A DNA stretch of 64,000 nucleotides from Malania oleifera (Eukaryota > Streptophyta > Magnoliopsida > Santalales > Ximeniaceae): contig NC_080420.1 of assembly GCF_029873635.1 (NCBI RefSeq), positions 123,202,719 through 123,266,718 of the forward strand. The letters are read 5' to 3'. How positions within the stretch are numbered: the stretch's first letter is position 1; each line of letters begins with the position of its first letter. Of the stretch, positions 47,379 to 59,300 are shown piece by piece. The translations under genes were made by a program, and so were the position numbers. The notes beneath the pieces are model-generated. The model was not told the origin of the DNA, did no database searches, and saw only the letters and a program-made list of their open reading frames with translations.

Positions 47379-50300
47379 GTACGTTTCTTACACTATCCTA
47401 CTTAAGAAGCTTTCCTACATTTTCCAACTTCAATAGCTCTTTCATTTAAGAGATAATTTGTTTCGTATATTTATTTGCTTATTGTTATGTATATGGATTC
47501 AGTTTCACATGTCATTTGTTATAGGTCCTGTTTTTTTGTTTTTTTTTTTATATTTTATTTTATTCATCTTGAAACTTAGCTGAAGAATCATAGCGTCCTA
47601 TTTTTTATTTTTATTTTTGTTTTATTTTATTTTTGAAAATTTCTATTATATTTTGCAGTATCTGTGCAATAGAGGAACCTCTCATGGAAGTACTTTATGT
47701 AGCTGTTCATAAATTAGGGATATGATTGGGTACAGATTCTGCAATGTTCCTTTTTTGTGGAATATTTTGAGCAGTTTTTGTTTTCTATCCTTGGTGAGCA
47801 TTACTTTGTCCACCTTCTTTGGATAACTTCTGTCTCCTTTGATTTAGAGGTTTTAGGATGAAGAAGGAGAGGAAAGCTCCTTGAGGTGTGCTGTTTTTGA
47901 ATTTGCAAACAAGGACAAGTAAGCAACCACAAACTATACTAAGTGCTGTAAATAAAGAGAGTAAGGGAGAAGAAGTGCAAAGAAGAAGAAGAAGAAGAAG
48001 AATAAAATTAATCCGAGTTCTACTTGAATTGAAGAAAATTAATCCAAGTCCTACTTGAATTGCAAACAATGACAAGTAAGCTACTGCAAAACTATACTAA
48101 GTGCTGAAAATAAGGAGAATAAGTTAGAAGTGCAAATAAGATTTATAGTTGTTTTGAAAAACCTGGCGTGTGCATTCATCAAGGCTCTTTTGTAAGAATT
48201 TCTCTTGCCAATCTTTTTCATTGAAAAGATCAAGACAAGTACAATGTTCTTCACATCCCCCATGCAAAAACAGCAATTAAGGTCACACACCCCTTACCAA
48301 GCAGCAGTTTAATAGTTCACTCAAGGACATTAGTCCTTTTACAATGTTCAACATCCCACAAGGTGGGATAACTAATTGTGTGTGCAATAGGAGTAAGGAG
48401 AGTTGTCCCATTGTGTAGCTGAATCAGGTTCATTCATTGTAGTTCTTGATTCTCTTTCTTCACGTTTTAAATCAGTTTTTTATTTTCTTCTAATTTTTTT
48501 TAATGTTCTTTTAGTGTGAATGTTGTAGTTGAAATTCCAAGTACTTGGCGGTTTAAGGCTTGAAGCCTTCCCAAAAATATCTTTGGCAATTTAGTTCTTT
48601 GAAGTTGCGTGAATTGAATTCAAAATCTGATAATTTGAATATGTGTGTGTGTGCATTGCAAAATTGAACTATAAATTAATTTGAATCTTCTAGTACGCTT
48701 TCAGCCATTAGAGAATAGCTTTTAAGTCATCATACTTTCAACCTTACAGTCTTCAACACTTTTGAATTCAAATCAATGTGCCAGCTCGTGTTCAAATTTT
48801 GGCAACAATTTTGAATTCAAATAAATGTGCCAGCTTGTGTTAACATTTTTTGGCAAGCTACGATCTCAAAGCCTCTTCAAAATTAGAGGAGTTAACGAGG
48901 AGTTTTCTATGGTCTGGCTTGGGAAATGGTAGAAGAGACCGTCTGGTTACTTGGGAGGTGGCTTATAAGCCTTGGAGAGAGGACGGGTTGGGTTTGAATA
49001 AATTTGTGGCTGAAGGCATCGCCTTGCTAAAGCAGACCAGAAGGCCTAATAAGATGTTGTCTCTTGATGTTTGTTTGATGTGCCTTTGTCATGAACATGG
49101 TTACCGAAAGTTCTAACGTCCTAGTGAACCAAAAATTGGTATGGACATTCCAAAAGGCAGTTTACTTAATGATTAAAAATTTTAATTCAGTATTTTCTCT
49201 TATTTTTTTAATTTTTTAAATTGGATAATTAATAACCATGTTCTTATTTTATTTTCAGTCATTATTAATCTATTTCATGAAAGAAAATCTCTTCTAGATT
49301 TGAAAACACCTCAACATCCCATCCAAAATGAGTGCTATTACAACTATACCTATAAAGTCCCTCATTTAGAGCATGTACAGTAGTTGTGAACTTGTGATTC
49401 TTCCCATTCAATGAAATTGGAACATTCTATTTCGAGGTAACATTGGTAGTGAATCTTATTCTCTCTCTCTCTCTCTCTCTTTCTTAGCATTGTTATCCTC
49501 ACAAAGTATGTGTTAAGCTCTTTGGTTAGCTGGAGGGCAGTGGGTTTGCTTAGACTCTTTGGATGCTTTTCTGCATCTTCCTTTTGGAATTTGGGAAGGA
49601 ATAAGGATGCAAGAAACTTATGGACTCATGCTGCAATTTCTGTGATTTGGTGTGTTTGGTTGGGAGGCTTGCCCAGATCTTTAACAGTCGCCTTCATGTT
49701 TCCTTTGGGAGAAGATTGTTTTTCTTGCTTCCTTGTATGCTTATGTTTTCGAAGCTTTCGAAGGAGTGTGCTTTACTCATTTCTTGTGTTCCAATGTGAT
49801 TGAAATTCTTTATCATGCTCATTTTTCTTTGTTTTTAATTTTTACATTTTTTTGGTGAGGAGGATGTCTTATCATCCTTTTGTTTTAGTATTATTTTTCT
49901 CTCTCTTCTCTTTAATAAAATCATTCCTTTATAAAAGTCGCCTCCTTTGTGGGGAAATGGTTATGGTGGTTCTGCTGTGGTGAGAGTTTAGTTTTACAAA
50001 TGATCATCAAACTGGGGATGCTTCCTTTCCCTTGTTTTTCTTTCAATTGTCTAATGACTCTAATCTCCAGAGCTTCTGTTTTTGAATTTTTCCTTACACA
50101 TGGGGACACAGCTTAGTGGCATTTCCATTTTGCAAGGAGTTTGGATGAGAGGCAAACAAATGATTTGATTCTTTGTTTCTTTGTTTTTTCATATTATTTT
50201 TCTTCTTTGTTCTTTCCTTGGGATTGATATAAAGTGGGGAATGGGTTTCAGGTTTGGTTTTGGAGGACTTTTGGAGAGGTGATGTGGTGTTTTTTTTCCC

Positions 50301-53300
50301 CCTGTAGATTGCCTTGTCTTTATCATCTGTCAGGACTTCATAATGCTCCAATTTTAGATTTGTTGGTTGTTGAGGGGAGGATTGTATCTTCAAAATTTTC
50401 ATTTTTCAGGGATCTTAATGATAGAGATGTTGATGAGCTCACATTGCTTATTGTTGATATACACCCTTTTTTAGACTTTCCATTGAGATGATACAAGGAT
50501 TTGGACTTTGAGTACTTCTGGAATTTATTCTCACTAATTTTTCTACCCACGTATTATAAGTCATATACTTCCTTCTCTTTAGTAAAAATCATGTTTGGAA
50601 AGCTAAGGTTCCTTCTATGGTGAAAGCTTGTGTTTGGTTGGTGGTACTTGTTGAAGGTAACAACAAAAATCTTCTGCAGCCTGCAGGCTAGAAGGCCTTA
50701 CAACTTTTTATTTGCTGAATATTATTTTTTCCTGATGTTTTTCAGTAGTTGGGAATCTCATTCGTGTTTTTTCCACACTGTTCTATACTTCTATTGTGTG
50801 GGGTATGGGAGGAGACTCTCTGGTTTGCTTGGAGAGCAGTGGCTTTGCCCCGTTTAGAAACAGATTGTGTGTATGAAATTTGATCTTCCCAAGTAGTGTT
50901 TTTGAAACTGATTACGATGACCATGAGCTTGTGGTAGATGTCTCTTGAGTTTTGGCATGAATAGCTGCACATAGAGTGAAGTATTCCTAAGAAGATCTCT
51001 GAGGGTGCTCAGGTTAGTGATGATCATCTTAAGAACACGAGCAACCAAGACTTGGTTGAAAAGAGATCTTTGGCCACTTCACCTGTTCTTGAACAAATTC
51101 TAGTTGATACCTAGGGTGTTCTTACCTTTTTTTTTTTTTTTTTTTTTTTTGTTTTTTGGGGGTTGGGGGTTTGGCGGTGAATGATGAAAGGCTATGAGTT
51201 CCTTTGGAGGCTCTGAAAACTTCTGAGTCCTAGGTGTGGTGGGGGTTGAGAGAACCTATGAGAGGGAGAAAAAAAAACTTAAAAATTTAGCATCTTTTGT
51301 CAATTATTATTATTGTTATTGTTATTTTTTTTTTGGGGGGGGGGGAAGAGGAGTTAAATTATGAAGATAAATAGTTTGAATACTAGGGGTTTAGGGGATT
51401 TTAGGAAGAGGGGTTTAATAGGGAAGTATTGAGTACATATTCTCTAATATTTTGTTTATCGAGGGAACAAAGCTTGAGAGCGTTGATGGGGGGTTGTGAA
51501 TAGAATTTGGGAGGGAAGATGTATGGACTGGGAGTTTCAGGGTTTGGCTGCAGGCATTCTTGTCGTGTGGGATACTTGTTCCTTGTCTAGAATTGATAGT
51601 TTTTGTTGGGTTCTTCTCCCTTTCTGTTTTGGTAGATGTGAAAGGCAGGGGTCATGGGTTTCTTCTGCGTACAGCCTTCTAGACATACTTTCAGGATTGG
51701 ATGAGTTATGTGCTGTTTGGGGCCCTATTTTTTTTTGTTTGTTTCTGGGAGTATGCGGTTGGATCATTATTTTTTCAGTCTTTGCAGATCATTATTTTTT
51801 CAGTCTTTGCAGGAATTCTTGGAGTAAGGGCTTGGAGAGTGGGTGGAAAGGGTTTAGGTTTATAAAGAAGCTTAAACATCTTAAAGTGATCCTGAAAAAA
51901 GTGAATAGGGAAGTCTTTGGGGATGCTAGGATTAGGAAAGCTAGCATTTTGAGTGAGTTGGATTACTTGGATAGAAAAGAAGAAGATGTTAGCCTTTTGG
52001 AGAGTGAGGAGATTAATTTAGTTTCATTGAAGAATGAGTTGGAAAGTTCCATTTTTAAGGAAGTGAGAAGTTGGAAATAGAAGACTAACTTTAATTGGGT
52101 TAAGGAGGGTGATAAGGTTAAAGAATTGGATATGGGCAAGTGTGAGGTTATTTCGGATCCTTTTTTGATTGTGTTGATAACAGTATCTCTATACTAAGGA
52201 GGATATGACAAGGCCCTAGGGCTTTATCATGGAGAAATTGGGGAAATTTTAAGAGGGGAAAATAGTAAGAAAAAATAGGGTTTGATCACTTTGAGGGGAT
52301 TTGCCTCCAAATTAGCCAAGCTTTGGCTATGAATTATGTTATTGCTTGGATGGAAAAGCCCCGTAGGGTTGCATATATATAGGGTAGGGAAACTTACTCC
52401 TATTAGGAGTGTAATATATCCCAAACCAAGTACTTGATGGACTCATTCCCAATTGATTTGGGAATCCTAACACATTAAATAAAAATATCAATATTAAATA
52501 ATCCTAACATTAAATAGAATTCATTGGGAATCATAATAGATTAATTAGAAATCCGAATTGATTTGGGAATCTTAACATTCTCGCCTCCTTCAAATCAGCC
52601 TTGTCCTCAAAGCTGAGCAGCGATAAACTTTGGAAATCTCTCCTCCAAGGTTTGATGAGTATTCCAAGTTGTATCTTCAAATGGTAAGTGAGACTAGTGA
52701 ACTAAAACTTCTATGATGTCTCGACTTCTATGTTTGACCACCCGGCATTCAAAATAACTTGTGGCTGCATTTGAACCTCACCCATAGGTGCAACATCAGG
52801 CAAGTGGTGCTGCACAGTAATGTGCTCCCCGAACTTCTTTTTGAGGCAAGAGACATGAAAAACTAGATGTACCTTAGAACCTGTTGGTAAGCCAAGAGGA
52901 AAAGCAACAGGGCCTATACATTTTAGGATCTTAGAAGGCCCGTAGAATCGAGGAGACAACTTCATTGAAGAATGAACAGGCACAGATATCTGTCTTTAGG
53001 GCTGTAGCCTGAGAAATACCCAATCTCCCATTGAGGATTCCCTTTCACTGTGGTGCTTATCAGCTAGCTGTTTCATACGATTTTGAGCTGCAACAAGATT
53101 TTCCTTGAGGAGCTGAAGTACTTTGTCTCGATCATGTAACTCCTTGTCAACTTGATCAACTCTAGATGATCAGCTGAATACCTAGTAAGAACAGGAGGAG
53201 CTCGACCGTAAACAACCTCGAATGGAGTCAACTTGATGGCGGAATGATAAGTGGTATTATACCGCCATTCCACCCATGGGAGCCATCACATCTAGTGCTT

Positions 53301-56300
53301 CAGTTTGACGCTAATAAAGCAACGAAGATAAGTCTCCAAGCACTTGTTAACAACTTCATTTTGCCTATCTGATTGTGGATGATATGCAGTGCTTATATTC
53401 AATTGTGTTTCTTGCAAACGGAAAAGCTTCTTCCAAAAGTTGTTGGTAAAAAGTCTAAAGACTTTGTCATGATCACTAACAATAGACTGAGGAATTCCAT
53501 GCAACTTGACTATATTCTCAACAAAAGTATGAGCTACACTTATACTAGTGTAAAGGTGAGTTATGGCACAAGAATGAGCATATTTATTCAGATGGTCAAG
53601 AACAAACAAAATTGTAGACTTACCTTGAGAAGATGGTAGTCCCTCAATGAAATCCATGGAGATATTAGTTCAAGGTTTTTTTTGAATAGGAAGAGGCTGT
53701 AGAAAGCTACTTGCCATGGTTTGCCCTTTCCGTCTTTGACAAACGTCACATTCTATCACAAATTTTTTGATTTCACTCTTCATTCCCTTCCAGTAAAATT
53801 ACTGAGAAATGCACTTGTAAGTTCTAAGAAAACAAGTGTCCTACAGTCAGTGATGCGTGTAATTCTTGCAATATGGTTCGCTTGTGGGCTGAATTAGGCA
53901 CTGATAAAATCCTCCCTTTATATAGTAAGTTTAAAGAGTCCCAAGGGTAAGGAGGGACTGAAGTTGGCTCTTTTTGTTGCTTTTACCTGTGGTCTCCAAA
54001 TTATGCCACCATTCTTTCCTAATTTGTTCAAGAGTAGTACATGCATGTACATAAATAGCTATAAGTTCAACTTGTTCAGGAAGTTGTGAGAGTGCATCTA
54101 CTACCACATTCTCGGTCCCTTTCTTGTAAATAATCTCATAGTCATAGCCCAACAACTTAGTGACCCACTTTGTTGTTTCATAGGAGAGATTTGTTGCTTT
54201 AAAAGATACTTCAGACTCTTGTGATTAGTTCAGATTTGGAAATATTGACCAATTAAATACGGTCTCTACTTTGTAACTACATGTACTATGGCTAGCATCT
54301 CTTTGTCATAAGCAGACATGTCGATGTGGGATGGAGAAAGAGCCTTGCTGGTAAAAGCAATGGGACGCCTGTCTTGCATTAAAATGGCACCAATGCCAAC
54401 TCTTGATGCATTAGACTCAATGATGAACACCTTGTTGAAATCTAGTAGGGCGATAATTGGTGTGGTGGATATTGCATGCTTAAGCTTGACAAAGGCTTGT
54501 TTAGCTTCCTCACTTCATTTGAATCCATCCTTTTCAGTAGAGCGGTCAGTGGAGCACTAATCTTTCCGTAACCCTTGAAGTACTAGTTAACCCAAAAATC
54601 CTTGCATCATATTAATTGTTTGTGGAATAGGCCAGTCTGTCATCACTTGTATTTTAGAAGGGTCAACTGAAACACCTTCTTGGGAAATATTATGTTCAAG
54701 GTATTCCACACGTGATCAAGCAAAACTGCATTTAGATTTTATGATAAACAGATGATGCTCACGAAGAGTGTTGTGTAAAATTCGCAAATGAACTAAATGA
54801 TATTCAAGAGATAAGCTCTATATTAGAATATCATAAAAAAAATATAAGAACTAACTTATGTAGGTATGTTCAGAAAATGTCATTCATGAGACTGTGGAAG
54901 GTTGAAGGCGCATTGGTTAACCCAAAGGGCATAACCAAGAACTTGTAATGGCCATCGTGAGTTCTAAACGTAATCTTATGAATGTCATCCTTATGTGCCC
55001 AAATCTAGGGATAGCTTGATCTCAAGTCGAGTTTGGTGAATTGCTGGGCACCTCCCATCTCATCCAACAAGTCATCCACGATAGGGATAGGATATTTATC
55101 CTTCGCAGTGTTTTTATTAAGTGCTTAATAATCAACACACATCCGCCAAGAGCCATCCTTCTTCACCAATAAGGCAAGAGAAGAATATGGACTGACACTT
55201 GGTTGAATTATGCCTTCATATAACATTTCTTTCACTATCTTTTCTACTTCTGCATTTTGAAAATAAGGATAGCGATAAGGACGAACATTAGTAGGGACAC
55301 TACTTGGCAGTAGAGGAATATAGTGATCATGTGTTCGTTGAAGTGGCAAGATTGATGTTGTAACTCTAGTGCTCAAAGTTGTACCAAGCAACCATGTCAT
55401 CCCTTTTAAGGAGCTTCTCCATATGATGGCATGAAATTGTTGTGACATTACCACAACAGTTGCCTTTAAGAGTCACTCTCTGGCCATTCATGACGAACTT
55501 CATAACCTATTTAGAGAAATTCTAAGCTATATCACCTAAAATCCTTAATCATTCAATACCCAAAACCACTTCATAGTCTTCTAGTGGTAGCAAAAAGAAA
55601 TCAACATACAAGCCATGGTTTTGCATAGTAAGTTCAAACTTCAGACAGTTGCTTTGACATGTCAAGGTCCTTCCATTTGCAACCTTCGCATCAAAATTTT
55701 CACATTGCTCCATAGGATAGGCTATGTTTAGCAATTTTAGTGTCCGTGAAATTATTAGCACTACCCATATCAGTGAAGATAGTAACAACTGGTGTTTTAT
55801 GAAGCCACTAAGTTTCGTGGTTTGAGGATTAGCATAACCAGCTGAAGCATGAACTGAAGAAGTGGTAGATTCATGATTATCATCAAATTCCATACCTTCT
55901 TGATCTGAATGGGGGGGGGGGGGGGTGTCATCTTCAACCTCTTGGTCCTCTTTTGGCTCCTCCACTGGTTCAATCATCAACAGTCCTTTATTGCAATGGT
56001 GCCTTTTGTGCCTCTTTTCATCACAACGCTAGCACAAACCTTTTGTCATTCTCTCTTTAAGTTCCTCTTGAGTCAATCATTTGGCAAGAGAATTGTGAGG
56101 AGCAAATGGTGTGATAGTGTTGCTGACATTCTATTTGCTAATGGTCTTGTTGGAGCGATGTCGTTCGTCTTAAATTTTCTTCATCTAACTGTGCAAAGGA
56201 AATTGCAACAGTTATAGTTTGTAGCCGACGTATTATAACCTCACGCCGGCTGTTAGGTAGGAGAGCTCCAATAAATGTATTGACGAGTTGACTTTCATTC

Positions 56301-59300
56301 CAATCTTTAATCATGTTTGATAGTCCCTCAAATCATGTCTAGTACTCCATGACAGTGCTAGTTTGGTGTATTTTAGCAAGCTCTCCATTGATATTCTCAT
56401 ATTTATGGGCCCAAATCGGACAAGTAATCTTGAAAAAAATTCTGCCCATGAAGGCATCCCCTAACAAGCTTCAAACCAGCCGTACCACTGAATAACATCG
56501 CATTAAGACTAATAGAAGCAATCTCAACTTTAGATGTTTCTAGAGTGTGGTGAAAGCGAAAGTATTTTTCGGCCCTAGAAACCCAATTGGTAGGGTCATC
56601 ATTGTCCCACGGAGGAAATTCAACCTTCATACAAGAAGGACCACAATCATGCTTCCTTGGTAACCTCCTTTCGCATACATTTGGCTGCTCCCTATGATTA
56701 GTTGATGTAGAGGCATCATCGTCTCTCTCTTTGTAGGAAGATGTAATAAGTAGTTTAGGGAGCGATGCTTGGATCTCTTCAAATTGAGACTTAAACATAT
56801 TGCCTTTAGCCTAGCTTCCATCTGGGACTCCGCTGAATTTTCTGAGGCCACTGCGTTTGAGTAAAGATCAAGAATTCCAAGATCTTACTTTTGTTGGCAG
56901 GTTAACGACATCCACAAGAATGCCGGCTCTGATACCAAATGATAAGACTGTAGGGTTTTATTGTGGAGAAATTGGGGGAATTTTAAGACGGGAAAATAGT
57001 AAGAGAAAATAGGGTTTGATCACTTCGAGGGGATCTGCCTCCAAATTTTCCAAAGGCGAAGAATTATGTTATTGCTTGGATGGAAAAGCCCTGTACAGTT
57101 ACATATATATAGGGTAGGGAAACTTACTTATATTAGGAATGTAAAATATCCCAATCCAAGTCCTTAAAGGACTCAATCCCAATTGATTTGTGAATCCTAA
57201 CACATTAACTAAAAAAACCCAACATTAAATAAACCTAACATTAAATAGAATTCATTGGGAATCATAACATATTATTAGAAATCCCAATTGATTTGGGAAT
57301 CCTAACATGGATGCTTGTAGGCCTATGATTGAGGGATTAGATTGGAGTACAATTTCCGGGGTTAAGATGTCTTGGTTGGGAAGAGCTTTTGAGGAGGAGG
57401 AAGTAAGGGCCACAACGTTCGGGATGGATGGGGATAAGACTCTAGGTCCAGATGCAAAGGAGATGTCTTATTCTTGTGTTTGTACATTCTTAATGTATCA
57501 ATGAATTTCTTTTGTTATCAATATATATATCTTCTTTTTTTAATTAAAAAAAAACTATTTTTAAGGTTCAATGTGAGTTTGTGCTGAGTAGGAAAATGTT
57601 GGATGCTATTTTGGTTGCTAATGAGGTAGTTGAGGACATTCGAAGAAGAAAGGAGAAGGGGATTATTTTTAAATTGGATTTTGAAAAATCTTATGATAGG
57701 GTTAGTTGGAATTTCTTGGATAAATTTTTTTTTGGAAAGGAGTTTAGGAGAGCAGCATTCTTGGATGAGGGATTGCATGTCCAATGTTTTCTTTTCTGTA
57801 TGGTGAATGGTGAACCCAAATCTTGGTTTAATGCTTTGTAGAGGATTTTTGTGAATTTGAATATGAGAGCTAAACATGTGTTTCCCCTTGTACATTCTTA
57901 CCTCTCCTTACATCTCCCTTTTCGTCCCCTCTCCTTTCCCCTACTTCTCTCCATATTTCTTTCTTGGCACTAACTTCAACTACTTTTCTGCATCGCATAT
58001 ACAATTCTATCTTTTAGGTCTTTACCTACGTTTCCTTTTCCATTCTTATGTCTTCATTTTTTGATGTACCAAAGTTCAAAGACTTTTCTTCGAAGGCTTG
58101 TTCTGAGTTTTGGCAGGGTTAGAAATTTGAAGCTTCTTCTTCTTATTCTTTGACAGGTCCAAACTTCATATACTGTTAAAAACTTAAGGCTAGGTCTCTT
58201 TTTCCCCCGTGTAACAACTCTCTCACTTTCACGCAAACACAAAGATGGCTGTGTTAGCAGGAGGCAATGTTAAAGCGTTCGGTGCAGATTGAAGGAAAAT
58301 CCTTTGATCTGAGATGGATAGGGAGGGGTGAGATGAGGATATCCCTTTACTGTGCATGCTTGAGAATAACGTTTCTCGAAAGGAAACAGTTTCCTGGCTT
58401 GATGCAGTCTATCAACTTTCGTTTGGTTGGAAAGCAGCTCCAGAAGCATTTGCAAGGGAAACTTCCATTGCTGGATGGCGATTAGGTGGACGAGGGTGGC
58501 GAAGTTTTTGGAATTAGGGCTGAGGGGGAAAGGTAAGAATTTTTCAGTGTTCATTCCTGGGGGTGTAAAAGGTATTAGATGGTGAAGCTCTGCGAATGAG
58601 TTCTGCGAATTTACAAAGGAAATTTGTCACAATTTTGAAGGAGCAGGTGTTGCAAGCACTTCAGCTCCCAGATTGTGGAGTAAGGCGGTGATGGAAGGAA
58701 AGATAGGTGAAGGCTGCTCAAGTAGTCCACAATCAGAAAAATTGTCTTAGTTGTGGGGTTGATCTGTGATTGAAGGAATCAGGGGTGCCATTACCAGAAT
58801 ATAGCGCTGCTTGTTCGGAGGTGAACATCCACAAGGTGCAGGGAACTAGGATTCAGGTGTTTGCTGCTAATCTTGCATAGGCGGCTAGGGCCACGAAAGG
58901 GGATGATGAGGCTATGAAGTCTTGGCCTGGTCGGCTGCTACTCATTCTGGATTTGGGCCAAGTTTCTGAGAAAGGTGGTGCTTCTTTTTTTAACAAAGTT
59001 CGGCCATGCAATAGAATAGGTCCAATGTTTTGACAAGAGTGCTATGAGCCTTTCTCTGGATTCAAAAGAAGTCTGGGATTTCACAGATATGCCTTGTATC
59101 TAAAAAGGCTCGGGGCTAGGATATGGGTGTTCAGGTCCTTCCCTTGCATGACCCTGTTTCTGTACAAGCTTTTTTTCCTAGCCTAAATTTAAATACGGGA
59201 GAGGTTGGCATTCAGCAAGATGTCAATGAAAGGCAAAATCTTTCTCCATATCTCCAAAATCAGCATAGAATGGATCAACATTCAGTGTAATCAGGATGAT

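Larger units (their letters stand above)
52206..57307 (-). mobile_element. Ty3/gypsy chromovirus, Reina-like, two LTRs
   Basis: This 5.1-kb element is on the minus strand with LTRs at 56940-57307 (5') and 52206-52577 (3'). An initiator-Met primer site (TGGTATCAGAGCC) adjoins the 5' LTR. Parts in order on the minus strand: gag (about 56850-56400), protease (about 55980-55550), reverse transcriptase (about 55450-54300), RNase H (about 54250-53930), integrase (about 53660-53070) and a C-terminal chromodomain-type region (about 52980-52710, '[13 protein letters not shown]'). It inserted into the L1 ORF2; flanks share GGAT at a slightly shifted position, so the target duplication is only approximate. 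The LTRs differ by about 13% by eye, so it is older than the copia at 7793. It is broken with multiple breaks. Confidence 0.9.
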
